A DNA stretch of 36,763 nucleotides from the NCBI GenBank assembly GCA_902489445.1, contig CABTZX010000018.1:1-36763 (forward strand), read 5' to 3'. Below the pieces are notes generated by a model. The model saw only the letters and a program-made list of their open reading frames with translations. It made no database searches and was not told the origin of the DNA. Of the stretch, positions 16,597 through 25,075 are shown in pieces. The position numbers and the translations under genes were made by a program. This stretch comes from an uncultured Bacteroidales bacterium (GTDB taxonomy: Bacteria; Bacteroidota; Bacteroidia; Bacteroidales; Porphyromonadaceae). Numbering within the stretch: position 1 is the first letter of the stretch; every line of letters begins with the position of its first letter.

Positions 16597-17641
16597 TATT
16601 TGCTTCTACTTCCTTGATATAAGCGTCCATTCCCGATGTTTTAACCATTCGGAATCCCTCCGGCTCTTGGCGATCCGACATCAGCAACAGGCATTCCACG
16701 CCCAGCTGTTGCTCGCACAAGCGCAATGCTTCGCTGCTCCCCAATACCATGGAGGCGGTAGCGAGCGCATCGGCAAGCGCACAATTGGGTGCTATAATGG
16801 TAGCACTCAGCACATCGCTCTCAATTGGATAGCCGGCAGTTGGGTCGATGGTATGGGCGTATCGGGATCCGTCAGCGCGCACTTTGTAATTATGGTAGTT
16901 GCCGCTGGTTGCCATTCCGCCCTTACCCGTTAGATGCAAAATACATGCCATTTGATTTGATATGCCCAAAGTGTCGAACAAAGGCTTACTAACGCCCACG
17001 CGCCACGCTTCGCCATCGGGATTAATTCCCGAAAAAGCCACTTCACCACCAATTTCGACCAAATAGTCCGATACGCCTTTTTGGCACAATGCATCCGCCA
17101 CTAAATCAGATGCATAGCCCTTCGCAATGGAAGCCATATCCAAGCGTATTCGTGGATCCGCTTTGACCAACGTATCGCCCCGAAGCGTCACTTTATCAAA
17201 CCCGACAAATTGGCGGATGCTATCAATGGCAGATTGGGGCACTTTACCCTCCTTCCACGGCGACGGCTCAAAGCCGAAGCCCCAAATATTGACGAGCGGC
17301 CCCACCGTAATATCGTATTTGCCTTGAGTCATGCGGGATACCTCCATCGCCCGGCTGAAAAGCAGCCGGAAGGTACTGTCCGTCAGCGTGGTTTCGTTAT
17401 TGTTCAGCCGATACAAAAGGGTACCTTTTTCAAACGGATTCGCCACATTATTGAGCTTTTGGAGTGCCTCGGCAATCTCCTGATCCATAGCGCGATCGCT
17501 CCGATACTTAATGCTGTAATAGGTGTGGAACGCTTCCCCCTGATTATGGTAATAGCCGGGCGTACTTTGGGCACATCCGCACCCCGCAAGCACTACCGCA
17601 CAAAGCGAAGCAAACGCCGTAAGCAATAAACGATGTTTCAT
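16583..17641 (-). CDS. apbE: FAD:protein FMN transferase, lipoprotein
   Basis: 352 aa from the ATG at 17641; an upstream in-frame ATG at 17662 adds seven residues but spoils the signal peptide, so I prefer 17641. A type II signal peptide ends in the lipobox LAGC (Cys21). ApbE motifs: LDMASIAKGYASDLVADAL, VEIGGEVAFSG, YAHTIDPTAGYPI and the metal-binding region ADALATASMVLG. The enzyme attaches FMN covalently to threonine of periplasmic-side subunits such as NqrB, NqrC or RnfG. No Nqr or Rnf genes are in the window. It is first in the 9605-17641 cluster and overlaps the dCMP deaminase start. Confidence 0.93.
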   Translation of the reverse strand: MKHRLLLTAFASLCAVVLAGCGCAQSTPGYYHNQGEAFHTYYSIKYRSDRAMDQEIAEALQKLNNVANPFEKGTLLYRLNNNETTLTDSTFRLLFSRAMEVSRMTQGKYDITVGPLVNIWGFGFEPSPWKEGKVPQSAIDSIRQFVGFDKVTLRGDTLVKADPRIRLDMASIAKGYASDLVADALCQKGVSDYLVEIGGEVAFSGINPDGEAWRVGVSKPLFDTLGISNQMACILHLTGKGGMATSGNYHNYKVRADGSRYAHTIDPTAGYPIESDVLSATIIAPNCALADALATASMVLGSSEALRLCEQQLGVECLLLMSDRQEPEGFRMVKTSGMDAYIKEVEANNDTK

Positions 17642-17696
17642 ATTCCCCACTTTAAGCCTCACAACAACGATTCAGCGGCACGGAACCGGCTCCCCA

Positions 17697-17784
17697 AAAG
17701 GTATATAAGTTTGCAACGATAGGTATATACCTTTCAGAGAAAAGGTATATACTTTTGAAACCAAAGGTATATACTTTTCGTTCG
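17697..17784 (-). repeat. 4 x 22-bp element, copy 3
   Basis: Units start at 17697, 17719, 17741 and 17763: AAAGGTATATAAGT, ATAGGTATATACCT, AAAGGTATATACTT, AAAGGTATATACTT, with spacers TTGCAACG, TTCAGAGA, TTGAAACC and TTCGTTCG. The left half AGGTATATA is invariant and the right half varies, so the element is in minus orientation. It lies just upstream of apbE and downstream of the glycosyltransferase gene. Confidence 0.95.
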
Positions 17785-17844
17785 GCAGGAACACCGGTAT
17801 AGCAGCTCAGCAGGCGCATCGCCTCTCGTTTAATCCCACTCATC

Positions 17845-18819
17845 TCACAGTTCCTCCGTAATGTTGTATCGGTTCCTGTCGCGTGCATTGCGCGAGATAA
17901 GCTCCGCAATAAAGCCCGCCGTAAAGAGTTGCGTGCCGATAATCATAGCGGCAAGCGAAATAAAGAAGTAAACCCGATCGGTAACCAGCGGAGCCGGCAC
18001 GCCCCGCAGCAGAGCGATCAGCTTACCGATAAGCACCACTGCCAACGCAATGATACCGATCAGAAAAAGAATGCTCCCCCAAAAGCCGAAAAAGTGCATC
18101 GGTTTGCGGCCAAAACGCGATAAAAACCACAGCGTAAGTAAATCCAAATAGCCGTGAAAGAAGCGGTTTATCCCAAACTTGGAGCGACCAAAACGGCGAG
18201 GCGAATGCTTCACCGCCTTTTCGCCTATATGCTTATAACCGGCATCCTTAGCCAATATGGGGATATACCGATGCATATCGTTATACAACTCAATAGACTT
18301 AACCACTTCGCTCCGATAGAGTTTGAGCCCACAGTTAAAGTCGTGCAAATTGTGAATACCCGAAACGCGGCGCGCCGTAGCATTGAAAAGCTTGGACGGC
18401 AGGTTCTTGGTCAGCTTGGGATCGTAACGCTTTTTCTTCCAACCGCTGAGCAAATCCAGCCCTTCAGTATCCAAAATCCGGCACATTTCGGGCAATTCCT
18501 CCGGAGCATCTTGCAAATCGGCATCCATTGTAGCCACCAAACGCCCCTGAGCTTTGGTAAATCCGCACTGCAAAGCGGCACTTTTTCCGTAATTCCGAGC
18601 GAAGCGTAACGCCTTAACGCTCTCAGGATTAGCCTGATGCAGGGCAGCAATGATCTGCCAACTCTCGTCGGTACTACCGTCATCCACATAGATAACTTCG
18701 TAAGTGATGCCGGCTTGCTGCATCGTTGTGGCAATGCGCTCTTGCAAAAGTGACAGTGACTCCGCTTCGTTCAGTAGCGGAATCACTATCGATAAATCAT
18801 ATGGGTAAGTACGTTCCAA
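17845..18819 (-). CDS. Family 2 glycosyltransferase with two C-terminal membrane helices
   Basis: 324 aa. GT-A fold typical of polyprenyl-phosphate hexose synthases (DPM1/GtrB/ArnC type): LSIVIPLLNEAESL at the start, VIYVDDGSTDES (about residues 41-52), and MDADLQDAPEELP with the metal-binding DAD. Two membrane helices close the protein (about residues 225-255 and 265-290). It probably moves a sugar from a nucleotide donor to undecaprenyl phosphate at the cytoplasmic face for surface glycan assembly. The sugar cannot be inferred. It lies 3 bases after the SPFH gene in the same direction. Confidence 0.9.
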   Translation of the reverse strand: MERTYPYDLSIVIPLLNEAESLSLLQERIATTMQQAGITYEVIYVDDGSTDESWQIIAALHQANPESVKALRFARNYGKSAALQCGFTKAQGRLVATMDADLQDAPEELPEMCRILDTEGLDLLSGWKKKRYDPKLTKNLPSKLFNATARRVSGIHNLHDFNCGLKLYRSEVVKSIELYNDMHRYIPILAKDAGYKHIGEKAVKHSPRRFGRSKFGINRFFHGYLDLLTLWFLSRFGRKPMHFFGFWGSILFLIGIIALAVVLIGKLIALLRGVPAPLVTDRVYFFISLAAMIIGTQLFTAGFIAELISRNARDRNRYNITEEL

Positions 18820-18822
18820 AGC

Positions 18823-19836
18823 TTAATGTACCTTTGGGGGTATAGGATTGATCAATTTTTGCCCCGATATTTCCTTGATTCCGCCCAAAGCCGCCAGCAC
18901 GCCGGTAGCTTCGTAAGGCAGATAAACCAGTTTGTCGCCCTTGCCTTGGTTAAGGGATGAGAGCGTTTCGAGGTAACGAACGGCAATTAGATACTGAGTG
19001 GGATCGCCACCGGATTCGGACAACGATTCCGTAATACGACGTATTGCCGTCGCTTCACCCTCAGCCCGAAGGATTTTGCTCTGCTTATCCGCTTCCGCCG
19101 CCAATATTTCTGCCTTTTTAAGCCCTTCGGCGTGGTTGATGGAAGATTGCATTTTCCCTTCAGATTCTCGTATAGCCGCCTCTTTTAAGCCTTCCGCCGT
19201 GAGGATCTGTGCACGTTTATCGCGTTCGGCACGCATCTGCTTTTCCATTGCGTCCCTAATATCGCGCGGAGGGTTAATATCCTGCAACTCAACACGATTA
19301 ACCTTTACGCCCCACTTGTTGGTAGCTTCGTCCAAAATATCACGCAACTTACTGTTAATAGTATCGCGGCTGGTGAGCGTTTCGTCCAGATCCATTTCGC
19401 CAATCACATTACGCAAACTGGTTTGCGTAAGCATCTCAATGGCAATCGGCAGGTTAGATATTTCGTACATCGCCCTCATGGGATCCACAATTTGGAAGTA
19501 CAAAACGGCATTAATTTCCGTAACTACGTTATCACGTGTTATCACGCTTTGGCGGTCAAAGTCGTACACTGTTTCGCGCAAGTCTATTCGGGTTACGGGA
19601 AGCACCCTAACCAACAAATTGCCTTTTATATTGCGTGTGGTATAACGCCACATCATAGAGCGCGGCTTATCGATAAAGGGCACGATGATATTTACCCCGC
19701 TTCCGAGCGTTTTATGGTAACGTCCGAGGCGTTCTACTATGATGGTTTCCGATTGTTGCACGATAATCAAACCCTTTACGACAATGAAAATCACCAGTAG
19801 CAGAATAACAATAACCGTAATAAATGTTGCAGTCAT
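18823..19836 (-). CDS. SPFH/stomatin-like membrane protein (QmcA/band 7 type)
   Basis: 337 aa. One N-terminal membrane helix (residues 3-27), then the prohibitin-homology domain (VVKGLIIVQQSETIIVERLGRYHKTL, and NVIGEMDLDETLTSRDTIN), and an alanine/glutamate-rich coiled coil at about residues 195-265 (for example AEGLKKAEILAAEADKQSK). Such proteins form large oligomeric scaffolds in lipid microdomains and often work with NfeD proteins. Here the NfeD partner gene lies directly upstream, which supports this pairing. Biochemical role in this organism is not known. Confidence 0.92.
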   Translation of the reverse strand: MTATFITVIVILLLVIFIVVKGLIIVQQSETIIVERLGRYHKTLGSGVNIIVPFIDKPRSMMWRYTTRNIKGNLLVRVLPVTRIDLRETVYDFDRQSVITRDNVVTEINAVLYFQIVDPMRAMYEISNLPIAIEMLTQTSLRNVIGEMDLDETLTSRDTINSKLRDILDEATNKWGVKVNRVELQDINPPRDIRDAMEKQMRAERDKRAQILTAEGLKEAAIRESEGKMQSSINHAEGLKKAEILAAEADKQSKILRAEGEATAIRRITESLSESGGDPTQYLIAVRYLETLSSLNQGKGDKLVYLPYEATGVLAALGGIKEISGQKLINPIPPKVH

Positions 19837-19873
19837 ATCTTTATTATCGTTTCTTGGTTTTCTTTATTTCAGG

Positions 19874-20329
19874 CTATTCCGGCTTAGTTACAATAAGTAC
19901 AATACTACTGTTGCCCAAAACGGTTACACGCTCGCCCGGCGCGTAATGCTCTTGGGCTGCATTTGCGCGTGCGGGCCACTCATCGCCGTCCACTGCAATA
20001 CGACCGATTCCTTCGGTTCCGTCGATCTGTTTGACCACCAAAACGGTACGCCCTTTGAGCGCATCCATACCGGTAGCCTTATCCGGTGCTATTTTTGCTC
20101 CCGATGCATCCTTTTTTCCGTGATTTAACAGCGGACGTAACAACAAAAGAGCCGCTATCGATCCTACGGAAAAGGCGAACACTTGCCAGAACAATCCCCC
20201 CCCAAACAGAGCAATCAGAGATGCCAGCAAAGCACCCACACCGAAGCAAGCAACTACAAAGCCCGGCGTGAGCAACTCAACCACAAATAGAGCCAACCCG
20301 ACAATAAGCCACCAAAATGAATCATCCAT
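19874..20329 (-). CDS. NfeD-like membrane protein
   Basis: 151 aa. Three closely packed hydrophobic segments in the first 75 residues (FWWLIVGLALFVVELLTPGF, FGVGALLASLIALFGG, FAFSVGSIAALLLLRPLL) precede a soluble OB-fold-like domain (LKGRTVLVVKQI, GEWPARA-like GDEWPARANAAQ, GERVTVLGNSSIVLIV). This is the short NfeD form without the serine-protease domain. It is the first gene before the SPFH partner, 37 bases apart, with its own promoter box at 20356. Confidence 0.92.
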   Translation of the reverse strand: MDDSFWWLIVGLALFVVELLTPGFVVACFGVGALLASLIALFGGGLFWQVFAFSVGSIAALLLLRPLLNHGKKDASGAKIAPDKATGMDALKGRTVLVVKQIDGTEGIGRIAVDGDEWPARANAAQEHYAPGERVTVLGNSSIVLIVTKPE

Positions 20330-20355
20330 GCCTCAAGCCGTATCGTTTACCGATG

Positions 20356-20363
20356 CAAATGTA
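20356..20363 (-). promoter_or_regulatory. -7 promoter box for the nfeD-SPFH-glycosyltransferase operon
   Basis: Minus strand TACATTTG, an exact TAnnTTTG match, in the 45-bp gap after the sugar transferase gene and 26 bases before the nfeD start. A TTG lies 12 nt upstream of it, the same short spacing as at thyA. Confidence 0.5.
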
Positions 20364-20374
20364 CCGAATTGATA

Positions 20375-21037
20375 TCAATTTGCGGCTAAATCACGCTTCA
20401 AACGAACACCTTCCGGCATGTCTTCCGCTTGGGGCAAGGGAGCTTCCTCCGCTCGGCAGGGAAAAAGGGTATGACCGATCAGGCGCATATCGTTCCAAAA
20501 GCTCTGATTGGCCACATATTCCTTATTCAATTTGATCTTTTGCGGCATAATGACCTCTTTGAAGTAACGCTCCGGATGATCCACCATTCCGAGGATTTTA
20601 CTCTCGTTTCGGAAGTAAATGGAGGCGTTGCTCGTGATGCCCGGCCGAACCGATAGAATCGGCATATAATCCTCCGGATACAGTTCCACCTGCTGACGCA
20701 CCAACGGCCGCGGACCAACAATGCTCATATCGCCACGCAATACATTGTACAGCTGGGGCAACTCGTCTATTTTGTAGCGACGTATAAAGCGTCCGATGCG
20801 CGTGATGCGCGGATCCTCCTCGCCCACCGTTATTAACTGACCTTTTGCCCATGTTTGCGAGCGCATAGAGCGGAACTTATAGAGCACAAAGTCCCTATTA
20901 TACCGACCAACCCGCTTTTGTTTGAAGAATGCGCCTCCATGAGAATCGAGGCAAATGAGTAAGATACACACCAACAAAAGGGGGGATAGAATTATCAACC
21001 CCATGCTGCTTGTGACGATATCGAACACCCTTTTCAT
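20375..21037 (-). CDS. Undecaprenyl-phosphate sugar phosphotransferase (bacterial sugar transferase family)
   Basis: 220 aa. Starts glycan assembly by transferring a sugar phosphate from a nucleotide sugar to undecaprenyl phosphate. One N-terminal hydrophobic segment (residues 8-29), then the family core: FFKQKRVGRYNRDFVLYKFR, the catalytic Asp-Glu in YKIDELPQLYNVLRGDMS, and VGPRPLV. This is the short, core-only (PglC-like) form without the extra N-terminal domains of WbaP. The tail after about residue 195 is acidic and proline-rich and is not part of the family core. Surrounding polysaccharide genes are limited to the glycosyltransferase at 17845. Confidence 0.92.
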   Translation of the reverse strand: MKRVFDIVTSSMGLIILSPLLLVCILLICLDSHGGAFFKQKRVGRYNRDFVLYKFRSMRSQTWAKGQLITVGEEDPRITRIGRFIRRYKIDELPQLYNVLRGDMSIVGPRPLVRQQVELYPEDYMPILSVRPGITSNASIYFRNESKILGMVDHPERYFKEVIMPQKIKLNKEYVANQSFWNDMRLIGHTLFPCRAEEAPLPQAEDMPEGVRLKRDLAAN

Positions 21038-21081
21038 TTATCTCGTGGTGTGTTTGTGTTCCTTACTCGTTTTTCCTTCTG

Positions 21082-21089
21082 CAAAGATA
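21082..21089 (-). promoter_or_regulatory. -7 promoter box for the sugar transferase gene
   Basis: Minus strand TATCTTTG, an exact TAnnTTTG match, 44 bases before the start codon. No good -33 element is visible. Confidence 0.5.
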
Positions 21090-21192
21090 ACTATTTTACA
21101 TTGTCTGAGGCACTACGCAACGGCTTGCGCCTGCCTATTTACTTCAACAAACGTTCAACCCCTTCATTTTATTGTAACATAGAGGCTCCGCG

Positions 21193-21280
21193 ATAGGTAT
21201 ATACGTTTGAATGAATAGGTATATACCTTTACCGCAATAGGTATATACCTTTCCGTTGAAAGTTATATACCTTTCGCGAA
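21193..21280. repeat. 4 x 22-bp element, copy 4
   Basis: Units start at 21193, 21215, 21237 and 21259: ATAGGTATATACGT, ATAGGTATATACCT, ATAGGTATATACCT, AAAGTTATATACCT, with spacers TTGAATGA, TTACCGCA, TTCCGTTG and TTCGCGAA. Changes occur in both halves, so orientation is not clear. It lies between alkD and the sugar transferase gene. Confidence 0.95.
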
Positions 21281-21332
21281 AGGAGTTAGAAGCTATTCTG
21301 AAAAGAAACGAATGGTTCCGAACGGAACGTAT

Positions 21333-22040
21333 TTAACGATTGCGCAAAAGACGTAGTGCCTCTTTGCGGTCAGAGGGTACTTTACGGCTTTCACAAGCCT
21401 TACGAATGGCAAGCAGACGGGTCTTATTCGGCAGCTTTCCCTCTTCTATATAGGGCAATGTAAGCTCATATTGTTGCGTGAGAGCCTCGGCAAAGAACCA
21501 AGCGACCGCCATCCGTAAATAGTACACATCGGTTACTTCGGACGAATCTTCCGGAGCCGCTTTCGCAGCCCACTCGAGAAAGCAGGGGTCAAAACAGTTG
21601 TAACGGAAACTTTCCATCAGAGCAACGAGCGCTGTGCGGCGTGTATAAACGGCATCCGTAGCAAGCCAACGCCTTATTGCCACGCAACAAAGAGCCGGTT
21701 CGCGCCACATTGTTTTTGCCGACAAAGCATCCGTAACGCACCAATTGTCTGCAAAGGGGAGAAAGCGGTCCAGTAGCTCTATCTGACGCGCTGCGTTGGG
21801 CTCCAAGCCGATCAGCATCATATGCAGCAAATCCTCTTCTACATATGTGTGCGGAAGTTCCTCAAGAAAGCTGTAACACAACGCCTTATCCGATTTATAG
21901 ATAGCGCGCGCCGTTGCCCTCAGTAGAGGAATTCGAACGCCGATGATCCGTTCGGAATCAATAGTTGGCAGTAGTTTTGCGGCAAAGCGTTGTACCGATT
22001 CGTCCTGTAAGGAGAAGAGTTTTTCCCGAATGGCATCCAT
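21333..22040 (-). CDS. AlkD-like DNA alkylation repair enzyme
   Basis: 235 aa, all-helical HEAT-like repeat protein of the AlkD DNA glycosylase family, which excises cationic alkylated bases such as 3- and 7-alkylpurines. The sequence DNWCVTDALSAKTM carries the Trp and Asp of the known active site (spaced as W109 and D113 in Bacillus cereus AlkD), and YTRRTALVAL gives a candidate for the active-site Arg. It starts 3 bases after mnmA in the argS-mnmA-alkD run, so it is probably expressed with tRNA genes rather than as part of an inducible response. Confidence 0.88.
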   Translation of the reverse strand: MDAIREKLFSLQDESVQRFAAKLLPTIDSERIIGVRIPLLRATARAIYKSDKALCYSFLEELPHTYVEEDLLHMMLIGLEPNAARQIELLDRFLPFADNWCVTDALSAKTMWREPALCCVAIRRWLATDAVYTRRTALVALMESFRYNCFDPCFLEWAAKAAPEDSSEVTDVYYLRMAVAWFFAEALTQQYELTLPYIEEGKLPNKTRLLAIRKACESRKVPSDRKEALRLLRNR

Positions 22041-22043
22041 AGG

Positions 22044-23168
22044 CTATCTGCCCTCTTCAATTCTACCGCTACCGAGGCATATCGTGCAGTCGGGATCGTA
22101 CACAACGGCAAACTGACCGGGAGCAATGCCCTGTATGCGCTGTTCGCTCACAATATGGTACACATCGCCCTCCTTTGCCAGCGTGGCTCGGAAAAACTCC
22201 GGCGTGTGACGCACCTTAAGCGCAACGGGTAGGGGATTGGGGCAACCGGCAGTAAAGGGGTTTTCAGTGATAAAATGGAAATCACGGCACCAAATCTCAT
22301 ATCCGTATTGCGTTTCCGGATCGTAACCGCGGCTCACATATAGGATATTGGCGGGGCAATCCTTACGAACCACAAACCAGGGACCTCCGCTCAGGCCCAG
22401 GCCTTTACGCTGTCCGATGGTATGAAACCAAAAGCCGTCGTGCTCGCCAATCTTATTACCCGTTTCAAATTCGATGATATCGCCCTTTTTCTTCCCTAAA
22501 TACTTCTCCAAGAAATCGTTATAGTTGATTTTCCCGAGGAAGCATATTCCCTGACTATCTTTACGATGCGCATTGGGCAGATGTTCCTCTTCCGCAATGG
22601 CACGTACCTGACTTTTATCCAATGTACCTATCGGAAAGAGAATTTTTGATATTTGTTTCAGATTGATTTGAGCGAGGAAATCGGTCTGATCCTTAACCGG
22701 ATCGGGCGCTGTTCCTAAGTAAACTTTGCCGTTTCGCACTACCGTGGAGGCGTAATGCCCCGATGCGATGTAATCAAAGGCATATCCGTATCGCTCCTCA
22801 AAAACCCCAAATTTGATAAAACGATTACACATTACATCGGGATTGGGCGTGAGTCCGCGCTTAACGCTATCAATCGTATAGGAAACCACACGCTCCCAAT
22901 ACGCTTCGTTAAGGTCAACTTCCTCATATTCAAGCCCATACTTACGGGCAATCAGAGCCACCATCTCAAGATCTTCTTCCCGAGTGCAATCGGTGAAACC
23001 CTCATCCTTCATCCCGATATTTATATAGAAAAGCTTGGGACGAAAGCCGGCGCGAACCAACAAAGCACATGCCACTGCGCTATCCACACCGCCCGAAGCG
23101 AGCAGCGCTATGGATACGCTCCGATCCAAGGCATCGATGTACGGCGATAGCGGATAGGACAACATCAT
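22044..23168 (-). CDS. mnmA: tRNA-uridine 2-sulfurtransferase MnmA
   Basis: 374 aa. Puts the 2-thio group on U34 of tRNA-Lys, -Glu and -Gln. The PP-loop ATP motif is SGGVDSAVA (about residues 25-33). The catalytic cysteines are in NPDVMCNRFIKFG and SQGICFLGK, and the family motif GHYAS and HTIGQRKGLG are present. The C-terminal domain has a normal beta-rich end. It lies 24 bases after argS. mnmG, which modifies position 5 of the same wobble uridine, is encoded at 32579-34468. Confidence 0.95.
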   Translation of the reverse strand: MMLSYPLSPYIDALDRSVSIALLASGGVDSAVACALLVRAGFRPKLFYINIGMKDEGFTDCTREEDLEMVALIARKYGLEYEEVDLNEAYWERVVSYTIDSVKRGLTPNPDVMCNRFIKFGVFEERYGYAFDYIASGHYASTVVRNGKVYLGTAPDPVKDQTDFLAQINLKQISKILFPIGTLDKSQVRAIAEEEHLPNAHRKDSQGICFLGKINYNDFLEKYLGKKKGDIIEFETGNKIGEHDGFWFHTIGQRKGLGLSGGPWFVVRKDCPANILYVSRGYDPETQYGYEIWCRDFHFITENPFTAGCPNPLPVALKVRHTPEFFRATLAKEGDVYHIVSEQRIQGIAPGQFAVVYDPDCTICLGSGRIEEGR

Positions 23169-23192
23169 TCGTATTACCGATTTCGCGCGCCT

Positions 23193-24983
23193 TTACATCC
23201 GCTTGGGCATATCAATACCCAGCAGATACATAGCACGTTCCACCACATCTGCCACCGTACGGCTCAGCATGAGCCGCGCGGCACGTATCGATGCGTTTTC
23301 CTCACGCAATACACTGTAATCGTGATAGAAACTGTTGTATTGCTTCACCACATCATACACCCAGTTGGCAATTACGGCAGGATTATACGCATCGGAAGCA
23401 TCGGAAACCACCTGCGGATAGGCGGCAAGCGACAAAATCAGCTTCTTTTCGCTTTCATTGAGCGGTGCATGCTGCCAATCTGTATCCTTATCGCCCACAT
23501 CGGCACGCTCCAATAGCGACTGAATACGTGCATAGGTATACTGAATGAATGATGCCGTATTGCCGTTAAAATCTATCGATTCCTTCGGATTGAAGAGCAT
23601 GTTTTTGCGCGGATCTACCTTGAGAATGAAGTACTTCAATGCTCCCAACCCAACCTTTTCGGCTACTTCGTTCAATTCCGTATCCGAAAAATCCTTGGCG
23701 CGACCGGCTTCGAGGGCAATTTCCTTGGCACGAGCCACCATATCTTCCATCAAATCGTCCGCATCAACTACCGTTCCTTCGCGGCTTTTCATCTTTCCGT
23801 CCGGCAATTCCACCATTCCGTAGCTGAAATGGTACAAACCCTTTCCAAAAGCAAAACCGAGCCGATCCAGCAAAAGGGATAGTACTTTGAAGTGATACTC
23901 CTGCTCGTTTCCTACCACATAAACCATCTTATCGATCGGATAATCGCCAAAACGCATCTTGGCGGTACCCACATCCTGCGTCATATATACGGATGTTCCA
24001 TCGGCACGAAGCAGTAGTTTTTCGTCCATTCCCTCATCCCGGAGATCGAACCATACGGAGCCGTCCGGATGTTTCTGCAGAATACCTTCCTCCAGACCGC
24101 GGAGCACTTCGCCTTTACCTACAAGATAGGTATTGCTTTCGTAGTATATTTTATCGAAATCGACCCCTAACCGACGGTACGTTTCGGCAAATCCTTCGTA
24201 CACCCATTCGTTCATTGTGTGCCAAAGGGCACGTACCTCTTCATCGCCTTCTTCCCAGCGACGCAGCATTTCCCGCGCTTCCTGCATGAGAGGCGAACGC
24301 TGTTCCGCTTCTTCCTTGGAGTAACCTTTTGCCTCCAATTCCTTTACTTCTGCCTTGAAATGCTTATCAAAAAGCACATAATAATCCCCTACCAAGTGGT
24401 CACCCTTCTTACCGCTTGACTCGGGTGTTTCGCCATTTCCCCACTTTTTCCATGCCAACATCGATTTACAGATGTGGATGCCGCGGTCGTTAACTATATT
24501 GGTTTTGACTACACGATACCCCTTTTCCGTAAGAATGCGGGCGATGCTGAAGCCCAAAAGATTATTACGGATATGCCCTAAGTGGAGCGGTTTGTTGGTA
24601 TTGGGCGAGGAATATTCCACCATAACGAGCGGAGCATTGTCCTTTACCTCTATAGCTCCGTAATGAGGTTCCCCGGCAATATCGGCAAGCATAGCTATAT
24701 GCCATTCGTTGCTCATGGTAAGGTTCAAAAAGCCCTTTACCACCTCAAAGCCGCTTACCATAGGATAGCGGGCGGATAAAGCATCTCCTATTTCGCGAGC
24801 CGTATCCTCCGGTTTCTTGCGGCTTGCCTTAAGTAAGGGGAATACCACATAGGTCCAATCGCCGGCAAATTCCTCCCGAGTGCGCTGTAGCACTATATCG
24901 GCTTCCGTTAGGGGGGTGATGCCGTACAAAGCATTTATGGTAGCTGCCAATGCAGCCTTTAGTTCATTTATCGGATTACTCAT
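23193..24983 (-). CDS. argS: Arginyl-tRNA synthetase
   Basis: 596 aa class I synthetase. The N-terminal Add-1 domain (about 1-110) is followed by the catalytic domain with the HIGH motif as HLGH in KPLHLGHIRNN and the KMSKS-like motif KMKSREG. The C-terminal helical anticodon-binding (DALR) domain ends in YLLGIDMPKRM. Length is normal. First gene of the argS-mnmA-alkD run; a hairpin at 25004-25036 separates it from the stress protein gene upstream. Confidence 0.96.
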   Translation of the reverse strand: MSNPINELKAALAATINALYGITPLTEADIVLQRTREEFAGDWTYVVFPLLKASRKKPEDTAREIGDALSARYPMVSGFEVVKGFLNLTMSNEWHIAMLADIAGEPHYGAIEVKDNAPLVMVEYSSPNTNKPLHLGHIRNNLLGFSIARILTEKGYRVVKTNIVNDRGIHICKSMLAWKKWGNGETPESSGKKGDHLVGDYYVLFDKHFKAEVKELEAKGYSKEEAEQRSPLMQEAREMLRRWEEGDEEVRALWHTMNEWVYEGFAETYRRLGVDFDKIYYESNTYLVGKGEVLRGLEEGILQKHPDGSVWFDLRDEGMDEKLLLRADGTSVYMTQDVGTAKMRFGDYPIDKMVYVVGNEQEYHFKVLSLLLDRLGFAFGKGLYHFSYGMVELPDGKMKSREGTVVDADDLMEDMVARAKEIALEAGRAKDFSDTELNEVAEKVGLGALKYFILKVDPRKNMLFNPKESIDFNGNTASFIQYTYARIQSLLERADVGDKDTDWQHAPLNESEKKLILSLAAYPQVVSDASDAYNPAVIANWVYDVVKQYNSFYHDYSVLREENASIRAARLMLSRTVADVVERAMYLLGIDMPKRM

Positions 24984-25003
24984 CTATTCTTTTACTGATA
25001 AAA

Positions 25004-25036
25004 CGGGTGCACATTGCCTAAAACAACGCACACCCG
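25004..25036 (-). terminator. Terminator-like hairpin after the universal stress protein gene
   Basis: CGGGTG (25004-25009) and CACCCG (25031-25036) form a stem; on the minus strand it is followed by TTTTATC. It lies 40 bases after the stop of the stress gene and 20 bases before the argS start. Confidence 0.6.
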
Positions 25037-25075
25037 CAAAATGTTCACTCGTTCGCTTCGGAAACGTTTTCCTAA

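Noticed and set aside
19532..19547. CACGTG within the SPFH gene (and near 4424 in hisS) as parS
   Set aside because: The flanks do not match TGTT/AACA on either side.
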